A DNA stretch of 64,000 nt, taken from the NCBI RefSeq assembly GCF_026213295.1, contig NC_079414.1, positions 13,158,483-13,222,482 on the forward strand, given 5' to 3'. Of this stretch, positions 27,004-38,640 are shown one piece after another. The DNA comes from Gadus chalcogrammus (taxonomy: Eukaryota > Chordata > Actinopteri > Gadiformes > Gadidae). The notes beneath the pieces are model-generated. The model saw nothing but the letters and a program-made list of their open reading frames with translations. It was not told where the DNA came from and made no database searches. Each line of letters begins with the position of its first letter. Within the stretch, counting starts at the first letter, position 1. The position numbers and the translations under genes were made by a program.

Positions 27004-29190
27004 TTGGGTCACATGAAGAGAAATTGCCCCTCACCAAGAAATGCAACTAGGGCTCTAACTTCAACCATGTCCCCTCAAAGCTACACTGTTGCCCCAGGCA
27101 ACAGTGCCGTAACCATTAAAAAGGGGGCCATCGTGGGACTCCTCCAGCCGGTAGAGGTTCTGCAGCCTACAAACGCGGTTGCCCACAACCAGCCTGAACA
27201 GACTGTCAGCAGCCGCCCTCCGGTCCCCCTACACCTACAGGAGCTCTATGACCAGAGCTCTACTGAGCTTAACCAAGAGGAGCAGCTGCGGCTAGCTCAG
27301 CTGCTGTGCACCTATGAGAATATGTTCTCCACAGGACCCACTGACCTCGGCAGGACCAGCCTGGTTCAGCATGACATCGTAACCATGCCAAGCCTCCCAG
27401 TCAAGCAACGACCACGCCGGATGGCGTTGGAGAAACAACAGGCTGCTGACCAACAGATACAACAGAGCCTGGGGGCGGGGCTGGCCCGCCGCAGCAACAG
27501 CAGTTGGGCATCTCCCATACTGATGGTAAAGAAAAAAGATGGGACGTACCGCCTCTGCATAGACTATAGAGGCCTGAATGACTGCACGATCAAAGATGCA
27601 TATCCTCTGCCCCGCATCCAGGACATGCTGGACACCCTCTCTGACGCCAAGTGGTTCAGCACCCTTGACCTCGCGGCCGGCTACTGGCAAGCCGAACTGA
27701 CCCCAAGAGCACGCAAAGCAGCAGCATTCTGCACCAAAAGTGGACTGTTTGAATGGAATGTCATGCCATTTGGACTCTGTAATGCCCCGGCGACATTCCA
27801 GCGCTTGATGGACCGGGTGCTGGCCGGCATGCAGTGGGAGACCTGCCTGGTGTACCTGGACGACATCATCGTTTTGGGCAGCGACGTTCCGCAGATGCTG
27901 CAGCGGCTGGGCCAGGTTTTCAGTCGTCTCGACCAGGCTAAATTGAAGCTAAAACCATCTAAGTGCTGCCTCTTCCGCCGCCAAGTAGCCTACCTGGGGC
28001 ACATCGTTTCAGAGAGCGGTGTGGCCACTGACCCCAACAAAGTCCAGAAAGTGCAGGACTGGCCAACACCGACATCAATCCAAGATGTCCGTCGCTTTGT
28101 GAGCCTTGCATCTTACTATCGGCGGTTCGTTAAAGACTTTGCTTCCATTGCAGAACCTCTCCATGCCCTGACGAAGAAACATGCCCAGTTTCGCTGGTCT
28201 GAGGTTTGCCAGGCGGCATTTAATGAACTTAAAGGCTTGCTAACGACCGCGCCAATCCTGGGCTACCGACTCGACCAAGGCAACATGATACTAGACACAG
28301 ACGCCAGCGACGTCGGTATCGGCGCTGTTCTCTCGCAGGTTCAGCAGGGTGTGGAACGTGTGCTAGCCTATGGAAGCCGCAAGCTGTCCACAACTGAACA
28401 GAATTATTGTACCACACGGCGAGAACTGCTAGCCGTGGTCGACTTCACGTCACACTTTCGCCAGTATCTCCTAGGGCGGCGCTTCACGGTGCGCACCGAC
28501 CACAGCAGCCTTCGGTTGCTAACAAGGATGAAGGAGCTTGAGGGACAGCTCGCCAGGTGGCTCGAGAGACTTGGCGAATACAACTTCGAGATCATCCATC
28601 GCCCTGGCCAGCTTCACGGCAACGCAGACAGCCTCTCCCGGAGACCCTGCCGTCAGTCCTGTCCTTGTAAGCTCCCCAGCCCATCTCCTCCTCAGTTGAA
28701 CATCAGTCACCAGGCTGTGCAGTGCAATTTGGACTCTGACATCAACCAGGCGATGCTGAGTCCAGTGGGGGTAGAGAGACACCCAGCTCCCGCAGAAGCA
28801 AGTCTAGTGGGGGTAGACAAGGCCCTGCCAGCTGACTCTAACAACTTAAAGTCTCCCGAGAAAATATACCTGACTAAGTCAAAAGAAAATGAACTGTTTG
28901 GTGGTTGGTCCCTGGAGGAGCTGCGACAAGCCCAGGAAGACGACGCAGACATTGCACCCATCAGAACCTGGTTGGAAACCAGCGGAGAGCGTCCTGCATG
29001 GGTAACAGTCTCACCATGCAGCCCAGCCACGAAGACATATTGGAGCCAGTGGAAACGCCTCTACATCAGAGACGGAGTGCTAGTTAGACGCTTCTACTGC
29101 CTGGACGATACCCAATTATATCCACAAGTAGTGCTTCCCGGCCCTTCCGGCAGATGCATGAGGGAGAAGTTGGCGGACATTTTGGTGTAG
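27004..29190 (+). CDS. gypsy pol fragment: reverse transcriptase and RNase H
   Basis: An open frame of 728 codons. The RT domain, residues ~170-340, includes FSTLDLAAGYWQ and the active-site LVYLDDIIVLG. RNase H, ~430-550, begins LDTDASDVGIGAVLSQ and includes the catalytic-type TDHSSL. The frame starts within the zinc knuckle, so the Met is probably not the real start. It ends at the integrase zinc-binding domain, where the frame shifts. Mobile-element protein, unlikely to be functional alone. Confidence 0.85.
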   Translation: MGHMKRNCPSPRNATRALTSTMSPQSYTVAPGNSAVTIKKGAIVGLLQPVEVLQPTNAVAHNQPEQTVSSRPPVPLHLQELYDQSSTELNQEEQLRLAQLLCTYENMFSTGPTDLGRTSLVQHDIVTMPSLPVKQRPRRMALEKQQAADQQIQQSLGAGLARRSNSSWASPILMVKKKDGTYRLCIDYRGLNDCTIKDAYPLPRIQDMLDTLSDAKWFSTLDLAAGYWQAELTPRARKAAAFCTKSGLFEWNVMPFGLCNAPATFQRLMDRVLAGMQWETCLVYLDDIIVLGSDVPQMLQRLGQVFSRLDQAKLKLKPSKCCLFRRQVAYLGHIVSESGVATDPNKVQKVQDWPTPTSIQDVRRFVSLASYYRRFVKDFASIAEPLHALTKKHAQFRWSEVCQAAFNELKGLLTTAPILGYRLDQGNMILDTDASDVGIGAVLSQVQQGVERVLAYGSRKLSTTEQNYCTTRRELLAVVDFTSHFRQYLLGRRFTVRTDHSSLRLLTRMKELEGQLARWLERLGEYNFEIIHRPGQLHGNADSLSRRPCRQSCPCKLPSPSPPQLNISHQAVQCNLDSDINQAMLSPVGVERHPAPAEASLVGVDKALPADSNNLKSPEKIYLTKSKENELFGGWSLEELRQAQEDDADIAPIRTWLETSGERPAWVTVSPCSPATKTYWSQWKRLYIRDGVLVRRFYCLDDTQLYPQVVLPGPSGRCMREKLADILV

Positions 29191-30031
29191 AGCGCACGAT
29201 AGCTTGGCTGCAAACCCGATACTTCTGGTACAGAATGAGGTAGGACGTCGCCCTGTGGTGTAACAACTGCACCAGCTGCGCATCAAAAGCCAGGCCACGG
29301 AAGACACCACAAGCCCCCATGGGCACTGTTCGAGTCGGAGCGCCTATGGAGCGCATCGCTTTGGATATTATGGGGCCACTGAATGAGACTGAACGCCACA
29401 ACAGATATGTGCTGGTAATACAGGACTATTTTACAAAATGGGTCGAAGGTTTTCCCCTACCTAACGAACAAGCTTAACTGTGGCTGAAGTGCTCGCCTCC
29501 GAGTGGGTGTGTCGCTATGGAGCCCCGCAGACACTGCACAGCGACCAAGGCCGGAACTTCGAGTCTGAGGTGTTCTAGGAAATGTGCAAGCTGTTCGGGA
29601 TCGACGAAACACACACCACACCTTTCCGTCCTCAGTCCGATGGGCAAGTTGAAAGGTTCAATGCCACTCTGCAAAAGATCCTGGCCGCGACAGCCGAACG
29701 TTGCCACTGGGATTGGGACCTCATGATTCCCTACGCTGTCATGGCCTACAGAGCAACCAAGCACAGTTCAACTGGTTTCACCCCGAACTACATGATGTTT
29801 GGCCGGGAAGTGAGTGAGCCAGTAGACCTTGTATCCGGCCTGCCGCCGGACCCTGAACCAGCTCCCTCAGCCCCTGAGTATGTCCAGCACCTTCGAGAGC
29901 GACTGGAGCTGGCGCACCAAATCACCAATCAAAGAGACAATATGACAAGAACTGTTGCCGCACACATTACAACGTTGGTGATGCTGTGTGGTACCTCATC
30001 AAAGGAACAAAAAAATTCAAGAACAGAGTGA
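29140..30031 (+). pseudogene. gypsy integrase, broken by frameshifts and stops
   Basis: Pieces show the HHCC zinc finger (MHEGEVGGHFGVERT; CNNCTSC) and the DDE core (LDIMGPLN, SDQGRNFES, SDGQVERFNATL) in more than one frame with in-frame stops (near 29238, 29476 and 29577). The last piece, 29582-30031, is open and continues to the end of the core. A further open frame (30130-30498, VGHHDQLKPYRC) is the post-integrase tail. Confidence 0.8.
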
Positions 30032-30500
30032 GGAAGTTCCTCCCATCTTACGAAGGGCCATTCTTCGTTCTGGGTCAGTTGGACGACCTGGTTTATTGAA
30101 TCCAGAAAGGGCCAAAGACTAAAGTAAAGGTGGGTCACCACGATCAGCTAAAGCCTTATCGCTGCTGGGACCCACTGGACAATACTTGGGCCCTGGAGCA
30201 AGCCCAGAGCTGGACACCAATGGAGGTGTCACCCCCAGACGACGTAGATCCTGCTGACACTCTACTGGGTCTGCCCCAGCTCTTCTCCAACACTGATGAC
30301 AGCTCCAGCTTTCCCTCATCAGATCCAGCTGTGGACATCCCTGTAGCTGCTGCTTCTCACCTTGACTCCTCCGTTCCTGTGGAGTTAAAGGACAGTGGGG
30401 GTTGTGCGGCGGTGCAGCACCCTCAGAGCCCTCGTTCTCAAAGGCCCCAGCGCAGGCGTAGACCACCGACTCAGTTTGGTGAGTGGGTGGCTCACTGAGC

Positions 30501-31300
30501 GCCCGGCTCACTGAGCGCCCGTGTTCATGGGCAGTTCCAGGACTTTAAGGGCAATGTTTACAATGTTTAAAAACAATAATAAGTTGCTTATTGCTTATGT
30601 TTTGTATTTCTCTTGGTAAAGAATATATATATATGTTTGATACAAAGTCAACTGTTATAGGCTCTTCCAGCTAATTGTTATTTTCTATACTTAAAAAAAA
30701 GAAAGAAAAACTTGACGTAATGCTTGTTGTATGCACTATGGGGTAAACTGCATTTGGTTCTGCAGGTTTGCATTTTTCTGTTAATATTTTGAGTAATTAC
30801 AGAGAACTACTATTATCCTTAAAATGCTAATTATATCTTCTACTCGTAGTCTGAACGATGTGTATTGTAATGCCTTTTCAGAATTTGTTCTGCCAACTGT
30901 AATATGTGCACTAAACGCAACACACTGTTCAATTCTTGCCTTTGCATTACAAGCTACACTTTATCGTCATTCCTCTTAAATCGACGCCTACTAGTTATAC
31001 TGCACCCTTTGAACTAGATTGAATGTGTATGGGGGCTGTATATCTGTATGGACATGTTGGTGAATTATTGTGCTGGAGGGAAAAATCTGTTTTGATTGTC
31101 ATCCAGAGTGGGGGTAGCGTTACGAGAGTGGCGTATGTGTGTGAGCGAGAATGTCTGTATGTGGATCTTGTTCCACCTTTGCGGTGCCAAAAACTGTGCC
31201 AGTTAAACTGTTAACTGGCAGACAACTTGTCTTAACTTCACTCTACTTTTCTCACCGAACATCTGGTTGTTCACTGCAGTGTTGTGTGGGCAGAGGGGCG
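30501..31300. other. AT-rich spacer before the aerolysin-like gene
   Basis: A purine run at about 30690-30716 could be a polypurine tract of the gypsy element. No LTR or gene is recognised. Confidence 0.4.
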
Positions 31301-31305
31301 TGGTT

Positions 31306-31423
31306 AGGGTCGGCTATAAGAGAAGACTCACAAAGAGCTCTCTACAGTGAGGTCAGATCCATACTGACGATTCCATTAGTTCCTGGAAAGGGAAGAAAGA
31401 CCAGAGCGGAGCAACCAGCACAG
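31306..31423 (+). promoter_or_regulatory. putative promoter and 5' UTR exon of the aerolysin-like gene
   Basis: GGGGCGTGG is followed by CGGCTATAAGAG (TATAAG at 31315-31320) and then sequence ending AGCACAG/GTAAGG, a strong splice donor at 31424. A matching acceptor (TTTCAAG) lies at 32654, ten bases before the coding ATG. This fits an untranslated first exon of about 80 bases. Predicted only. Confidence 0.5.
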
Positions 31424-32664
31424 GTAAGGAGGATCCAGGGTGGTCTAACCGGGATCTATGGGATTTTCATTTCTGGGTAATCCTGACGGTATTTCTCACT
31501 AGTTTCTGAATTTCTATGAACTAAAGAATCAATCAATTAATGGAGAAAATAATCTGCAGAATAATCCGTAAGGAAAATAATCGTTGCAGTTTGAAACAAA
31601 ATAGTTCAGAATGAACTCCGCCTCAACCAACTACCAACCAACAACGGTAAAATTCTGCATTTAATTTACTGTAATTCTTGCTTGCGTTTTTTTGCAGTGA
31701 TACAGAGGCAGGTGCAGTCAACTCCAACTACACAACAATAACAGCTCTTACATCGTACCTCTTAAAGGGGAACAGTCATGCTCGCTGGCTTCTAATATAA
31801 GTAAATTCTGCTTCATATGATGCCCGTAGCCAGCTCTGAGGTCACCGAGGTCCAGAAACGTGGAATTATTTTTAGAGCAAGTAATTAAACTGGATGGCCT
31901 ACCTGTCCGTCTACCTACCTCAGAGTGCACTCATTGCGCATGACCGGAATCAACCCACACATTACTAATCCCCATTAGCTATATTGTACCCTGCAGGTCG
32001 GGAATTTCGTGTTTTTAGGGGCAAGGCCACTTGGGCTGCAGCGGGGCAATTTTGTAGGGCACAAAAGGCCACATGCCGGGCCTTTAGGGCCATACGTTAA
32101 ATAACATGATTTTGATTTCACTTGGTTGCGATGTTAAAAGTTTGTGAGTGCTTGCGTGTGTTTGTATGTGGGACTCACTCAGTGACAGTGAGTCAGAGGC
32201 TGCGAGCACACAGCTCTGGCTGGCCGGACAGCGTAGCAAGGAACTTTTATAAACACAATATTGTTATCCTGCAGTAATCATCCCCAGCAGCCCCAAAACG
32301 TTAACGATCCACCGGAAATTCTACCGATTACGACGCGCACACACACACACGCACACACTGTGTGCGCGTTATTCAATGGCCTGGTAATGTTTATACATGT
32401 ACGGTAATATTCATACTATGTGTTAGCATAGGAAATGGCATAGTGCTGACGCCAACCCTTTTAATTTTTGTATTTTATATATAAACACCGCCAGCTTTGG
32501 TTCATAATTTTCGCCCTTGGATCTTGTCCTTTGATTTCCTTTTACAGCTCCAAATGTCTGAATCTTTTGTCGAGCATTTGGAGGATACATGAATTACATG
32601 AATATACATGAAAATACATGAATACATGAATATTAATGCACATTTATTTTCAAGGTTATTAAAC

Positions 32665-33948
32665 ATGGCATCGGCGACTACACTGCACCTCATCGGTGGA
32701 CGGGGAGGCCATGAGTTTGATTTCACTGGCCGTGACAATGGTGCCACCCTCAAGAAGATTGGAGTGGAAGTGGGAGGCTGGCAGATCAAAGCGTTGCGGG
32801 CAGAACTGACCGACGGGCGTGTGCAGACCTTTGGAAAGGGTAACAGTTTCCGTGAGTTTACGTTCAAACCTAACGAGAGCATCACCAAGCTGTCCCTGTG
32901 GGGGAACGGTGCCGGATCACGTCTGGGTGCTATCAAGTTCAAGACGAGTTCTGGAAACACGTTCTTCGAGAAAATGAGTGATTGGGGACTGAAGACCGAG
33001 TACTCTATCGATGTGGGGTCTGGAGTCTGCCTGGGGTTGCAGGGGCAGGCTGGCTCAGACATCGACTGTTTGGGATTCCTCTTCATCAATGCTATCAAGT
33101 CGTCAGTGCTAACCGACATGACCTATCCCACCCTGGCCCTGTACACACCCAAGGTGAGTGCTGCTATGTGTGGAAGACCTGAGTCTGAATATGGCAGGCT
33201 AAGTGGGTCAATACATTTCAATTAACAAGAGTTTCTTTATTAACTCCGAAAAGCAATTGAAAGATAAGGGGTTGACAGTTATGTATTTTTTTTAATTTCA
33301 TTATGTCAATAAAATAGTGTCAGCACTTAAATCTTTTGAATTTCTCCCCTGGGAGATTAATATAGTGTTAAAGTCTAAATGTTAGACTAAATAAATTAGT
33401 TGATATTTTCTGTACTGGTTATTAAGTATTATTTTGTGTGTTGCCTGAACAATATGCATTTTTTTTTGTGTTTGTAGGTAAACAAAGATTACATCAAAGC
33501 TGTGTCTTATCACAACAACACTACTGAGGCTCAAGAGCATAAACTGGCGTACAGCAGATCTGTGACCAAGTCTACCACCTGGAGCAACACGGTTAAGATT
33601 GAGGGCACCGTCAGCATGAGTGTTACAGCAGGGATCCCGGAAGTGGTGGAGGTGTCTGGTGGGTATAGCGTGACCGCGGGAGCGGAGCACACCTCCTCAA
33701 TGACCTCCTCTGAGACCATAACCGAATCAGATGAGATCAATGTTACGGTCCCGGCAGGAAAGACCATTTCAGTTGACGTGTCAGTGGGACGAGCAGTCAT
33801 CGACCTCCCCTACTCAGCCACAGTGAAGATCAGATGCATGAATGGCAGCGAGCTGAACTTCAAATCCACCGGCAACTATAATGGTGTGGCTTACACTGCA
33901 GTCAATGTTAATGCCGTTGAGTCTGATAAAGTTATGAATGCTGAATAA
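32665..33948 (+). CDS. aep1: aerolysin-like protein with N-terminal jacalin-like lectin domain (aep1/dln1-like)
   Basis: Two coding exons, 32665-33153 and 33478-33948, joined in phase 0 at AAG/gtgagt...tag/GTA: 319 residues. Residues ~1-150 form a Gly-rich beta-prism lectin-like domain ([12 protein letters not shown] near the start, DCLGFLF near the end). Residues ~160-319 are the aerolysin pore module, rich in Thr/Ser/Val with alternating polar stretches (the likely membrane-inserting hairpin around residues 235-265). There is no signal peptide. Related fish proteins bind mannose-type glycans and form pores; they belong to a family of aerolysin relatives acquired by animals. A poly(A) signal AATAAA lies at 34036. 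Lying between two lysozyme pairs, it suggests a defence role (inference). Confidence 0.88.
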
Positions 33949-34035
33949 GATGCATCAATATCTTACTGTGCACAGTTTTAATATTGATTGCCTAACATTG
34001 GTTTGATTGCTAATGCAGAGTGACTGTCGCAGATA

Positions 34036-34041
34036 AATAAA
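34036..34041 (+). terminator. poly(A) signal of the aerolysin-like gene
   Basis: AATAAA 88 bp after the stop codon. No other candidate is nearer. Confidence 0.65.
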
Positions 34042-34910
34042 TCATCACCTTAAACCTGCTTTTGGTTCCATGTCCATCCTCAGAGCTTGTAAAACAATAT
34101 GAAAATGTATCTGTCTAGCTGATCCCATTATTTAACGTTTCAGTTTAGTAAGTGATAATTTCAATTCAAATATTCTTTATGCTGTTAATAATTTAGTTTT
34201 CCAGTCCAACAGCCTGGAAAGATAATAAGTTTCTGCACACTTCCAGTCAGATGCTAATTTCTTTAAAAGTTTAGGTTTATGCTAAATTGCTTCAGTAAAT
34301 CCGGGACAGGTAATAGTCTAAATAGTGCCAAAGATAATTCATTACACAATTGTTCCAAAGATACAGTACATTGCCAACAGAAAAACAGCAATACAGCCGA
34401 AGGCACACCTTCATAGGACAAAACATGTTGGTTCCCTAACCTAGGGTGACCTCTGTCCCCAATACACGGAAAGAGTTCAGTCTTGCGTTATTTCTGGAAG
34501 AAAGTGGTCCAATCCTTGGTCGCTTTTAACTCACTTTATTTGTTAAAGTATGCATGTTTCGGTATGGTAACTATGAAGCTTAAGGGAGGGAATTGTATCG
34601 AACGCGTGTGAGGGACAATATCGTGAGCTTCAAGCTCCGGGCTTAAGCCCGGTTCTCCCCGCGGTTACCTATAGTCTCTGCCTTCTCCAATTCAAACACG
34701 CGCTTTTCCCCGTCAAGTGGGCGTGGCCTATGTGAAGGGGGTCGGGGTGACGTAATGGCTCCGCCCCTGTCTAAAGGTGCTGCCATCTGTGGCTGGAGTA
34801 GTTATTGCAGCTTAAGTGTTCGATCCTGCTTCCTAGTGGCTATGTGAGGGTAATGCAGCTTGTGTGTTCGATCCTGCTTCCTCATGGCTATGTGGGAGCA
34901 GCTTATGTAC
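34042..34910. other. spacer, unassigned, GC-rich in its second half
   Basis: Bases 34560-34780 contain CCCGGG-rich palindromic bits (GCTTAAGCCCGG) and two diverged copies of GTTCGATCCTGCTTCCT near 34820 and 34868. It looks repetitive but is not identifiable. Confidence 0.35.
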
Positions 34911-35966
34911 TTAAAGGTCCCATGACATGAAAATCTCACTTTGGGAGGTTTTCTAACATAAATATGAGTTCCCCTAGCCTGCCTATGGTCCCCCAGTGGC
35001 TAAAACTTGCGTTGGGTGTAAAACTAGCACTAGCTGTTCTGCTCGCCTTTGAAAAATCGGAGGCTCAAGCGCGCCGATTTGGAATGTCTGTGCTCATGAT
35101 GTCATCAGGAATCTCAGCTCCTCCCCTTACTCTGCCTGGCCCGCCCAGAGACGTTGGCCCGCCAATGAGACTCGACCGTGCGAGCGCCACATGTGTGTGT
35201 GTGAATACACACACTGTAACGCAAGTGTTTCTTGTCGGTTCTTTGACGTGTCTTGTATTTCCACAACGAGACTGTCGTGGGGGTTATCTGAGCCATGGTT
35301 GAGAAGGAATTGGGGGAAAGGAACTTTGGTTTGACTCTCTGAAGTACATGAACTGCGACATGCCGCCGGTTGCCGCGAGGCACCATCGCCCGGCAGCGGG
35401 CAGCCGGCAGCAGGCAGCGCGCGGTTCAGTCGACTTCAGGTTGATGTGAAAGTGGAAGAACCAGAGACGTCGCAGAACCCGACAAAGTCGTTTGTGATTC
35501 ATAATATCGTCCGGAGGCGCACACAATATGTTATATGATATAGATATCTATGTATTATATGATATTATTTAGACATAGAGCTCCAGGACTGTAACGCAAG
35601 TGTTGTACACTTCCTTGTTATTTGGATAACCGTTCTGCTGTTGGTCTGATGGCGCATAACACGTCGGGCTCTCGTATCTGGTATTTCTACAACGAGACTC
35701 GTATTGGGGGTTATCTCAGCCAAGGTTGAGAATGAATTGGGGGGAAGGAACTTTGGCTTTGACTCCCTCAAGAACATGAACCACGACATGGAGGAGAAAG
35801 GGATTGTTGGCGGCGAATGTCTCCCGCTTGAGCCCCGCTGAGGGACCACCGCCAGAGGCGGAGGTGCATAAGCGCTGCCCGGCAAAGATCCCTTTGCCTA
35901 GTGCTCGTTTTACACCCAACGAAATGTCTAGCTATTTGGGGAGCATAGGTAGGCTAGTGGAACTCA
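34911..35966. mobile_element. composite TTAA-type repeat with internal duplication
   Basis: It starts TTAAAGGTCCCATGACATG, a terminus shared by a common fish element. A left segment (GCGTTGGGTGTAAAACTAGC at about 35012) is repeated inverted near 35912 (TTTTACACCCAACG). Inside, a block with TGTAACGCAAGTGTT and GTTGAGAA.GAATTGGGGG occurs twice in tandem (about 35213-35360 and 35590-35770), and again at 42916-43060 beyond lyg copy 4. No coding role. Confidence 0.6.
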
Positions 35967-36144
35967 TGCTTGATAAGTTACAGCAATATATTTTTTATAA
36001 TCGAATCGAATGGTATAGTCCAGTGAGTCATTTTAATCCGAACAACCATAGAACAGATAGGGAGTCCAATATCTGGACTCCCTATCACACACACATATTA
36101 GACAGATCTTCCTCCATTTAAACACTGTGTTCTGCTCATAAACG

Positions 36145-38253
36145 CTACCATGGCCAGAAAGAAGAAGGCTTAAAAAGATTATCCCAGTACCACTGGGCTC
36201 TGGCAATGACATCATTGGAGTAGTCTTTTCCTGTGGTATTCTCGTCCACATTGTTATAGGAGTGAACAACAACGTCTCCCTTGTTGTAGGCTGCGAGTGC
36301 TCCTGCAGTCAAACATAAGTGGCAGTGTTATGGCAGAATGTAGATTCAAGGCGCTGTAGGTACGATTTCAGAGCTACTCTTTCAGTGTAATTTGATCAAA
36401 ATGGCATCGCCGTCCTTCAGCTATTAGTGAGTGAAAGGCGCTGTGAGAATATCGGTTCTGGTTCCAGATACTTGGCAGATGAATAATAGGAATAGGAACT
36501 AATAATAATTAAAGAATGAGACAGTTTCTAGCAGACAGTTAATTAAAAAATATTCCCCTCTTCTGCTCTCTCTCTTTACAATTGTCGCGTGTTTGTTCGT
36601 GTTTGTATGTGTAGTCACTAAATTAGCAGTAGTCTACATGTTTTACATACACTTTCCCCTTCTAATTCATTATTCTGTCTGTTTTAGAGTGTTGCGATGA
36701 ATGCGACTGGATGCTTGACATATTACAGTGACTACAACTGAATGCCTGGACCCTCCTTACGTTTAACCGGCCAGCACCCCATCACAGGTTAAAAATGTTT
36801 TGCCTGTATGTGTCAATTATGGCACCCTTTGCACTCCTGATCATCCCTGGAAGGAGGGATCCCCCACTTTGCATTGCTTCTCAAGATTTCTTCCTTGCTA
36901 TTAAGGAAGTTTATTTTGCCCTCTGGGGGGCTATAGGGTCAGGGAGGTGTCAGGCCTGTTGAGCCCTTCGAGACTGTACCTGTGATTAAGGGCTATACAA
37001 ATAAAATACAATTGAAAATTATTTGAACTGTCAAATCTTACCTACAGAAGCTTCAACCACACTTCTCAAAAATTAAAAGAGTGCAGGGAATCTATGGTCA
37101 GAGAAGGAACTAATAATAATTAATGAATGAGACACCCTTCAGCTGCTGTTCTGCGGTCCAGCTGGGGAACTTGCGCTGGATCCGTCCAATGAAACAGACC
37201 AGGATCTGAGTGGCATAGTCCAGGTGCCCCTCACTGTCCCAGCCTTGCCTTTTTGGTATATCATGATGTCTCTTATCAATCTGTATAGGAGGAAGCCATG
37301 TTGCATATCACAACCATAGACACATTATCAGGTCACATTTGATTATTTACCACTTATTCATTTCTAATTAAATAAAATCATATTTGCTATCGGGCGGGCT
37401 TTGGATGGTTCTGTCCATCTGGGACTAAAGGCTTCATGTCTATTAAATTCATAGAATATTAGATGTTTGCTAACATAAATGCTGGGGCTGTTTGAGACTA
37501 GAACCATGTGTGTCATGATCAGTGAAATGGGTATTTCACACCACATCAGACCCCTTGCCTTGATAATATGCGATAGCAACCTAATACCAATGTAGGATTA
37601 TTACCTGCATCAGTCCAAAGGCATTACCCTTGTCCCCCCAACCGGGGGGGTCAGTATTTTTGATGGAGAAACCGGCCTCGGACTCTCTGGAGATGATGCC
37701 AGCGATGAGAGCTGGGTTAACATCCCATCTTTCTGCCACATTCTTAATGATGGTCTTATATTTTTTCATACTATCCAAATCTTCTTTAGCCATTATTTCC
37801 GATGCCGTTACACCTTTGGGAGAGATAATATGTTCACGCTACTGTCTTGTCACTTGACATTGCAACGTTCACGACATGATTCTCTCCTCAGTAAAATGAA
37901 TGGTTTTATGTGGAACCTAGTAATTGTACGGTGGTATGTGGACCAGCAGCCCCCTACCTTGGTGCAGATTCTTATCATAGTATGCAACCGCGGTTTCTTC
38001 CGACGCTCCGGTTGTTTCAACCTTCAAGATGTCTCCGTAGTCTAGACACGTTCAGTTGATGAAAATATTATTAACAAAACATTATCAACATACATAACAT
38101 TCGCTCGGATCATTCTGACATAAATAGTTGTTTAGCCTACTAATGTCTAATTGTGTAACGTCTGATTAAAAAAAGAAACCTGTTAAGACAATAAAACATA
38201 ATCTTCCTATAGGCTAGTTTTTCTGATGAGAGCTTTTTTGAATTCTTACCCAT
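36145..38253 (-). CDS. lyg: goose-type lysozyme copy 3, leaderless
   Basis: Minus-strand exons: 38250-38253 (ATGG with strong donor GTAAGA), 37958-38041, 37605-37813, 37136-37280, 36145-36302. Phases join to 199 codons plus stop. The catalytic Glu is intact ([10 protein letters not shown]), as are GWGD and the exon-4 Asp (IDK instead of VDK). Exon 3 codes the same protein as copy 4. The C-terminus is longer than in copies 1/2 and ends [11 protein letters not shown]. No signal-peptide exon was seen upstream, so the product should be cytosolic unless a leader exon lies elsewhere. Inverted partner of copy 4. Confidence 0.9.
36640..37020. repeat. SINE/LINE-tail-like repeat in copy 3 intron 4
   Basis: A sequence including GATCATCCCTGGAAGGAGGG and GGGCTATACAAATAAAATAC is present here and, inverted, in the same intron of copy 4 (about 41545-41860). 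It must have inserted before the 3/4 duplication. Confidence 0.6.
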
Positions 38254-38389
38254 GTTGGATATCTATCTAGAGTTCCTTGCAGCAGAAGAAGAGATGTCTT
38301 GGGTGTTTCTGCTTCTTTCTCTCGTCTATGACGATTAAATAGTTTTGTTCAAATAGTTTTGGTTTCACTCTTAGTCAAAGACAGCAGTC

Positions 38390-38640
38390 ACATGTAGAGG
38401 TCAAGATAGATAGAGAGAAAGAAGATGAAGAAATATAGAGAGAGTATCTGGACTCCCTATCACAGACACCAATGAGATGGACCTTCCCCCCATTAAACAC
38501 TGTGTTCTGCTCATAAACATTGCCATAAACTAATCTTATTGTAAGAGTGAGAGTCAAGTCCCCTAGGGTGTGTGTGCGCCCCTCTCCCTTTCCCTCTCCC
38601 CCTGATGATGGCTAGCTCCGTTGCTGAAAGAGTAGGGTTT
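38390..38640. repeat. lyg-associated block X, 5' of copy 3
   Basis: Inverted relative of 39840-40130 and of the blocks 3' of copies 1 and 2. Contains GGACTCCCTATCACAGACAC and CATTAAACACTGTGTTCTGC. Noncoding. Confidence 0.65.

Larger units (their letters stand above)
26640..30500 (+). mobile_element. Ty3/gypsy LTR retrotransposon, internal region, decayed
   Basis: Order: gag remnant (26657-26863), CCHC zinc knuckle at about 26985-27026 (CHNCSGLGHMKRNC), reverse transcriptase, RNase H, integrase and a C-terminal tail. That order (RT-RH before integrase) defines Ty3/gypsy. The knuckle leads within about 100 codons to the RT region, so protease seems missing. LTRs were not recognised. Confidence 0.85.

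Noticed and set aside
30660..31430. 3' LTR of the gypsy element, including the TATAAG/AATAAA-type signals
   Set aside because: No matching copy upstream of gag was found, and the TATA box plus donor fit an aep1 5' UTR exon better.
33382..33800. Antisense frames over the aerolysin-like exon
   Set aside because: Codon bias of the plus strand explains them; no family match.
32608..33948. Aerolysin-like gene as bacterial contamination
   Set aside because: It has a clean intron with consensus splice sites, a poly(A) signal, and lies between fish genes.
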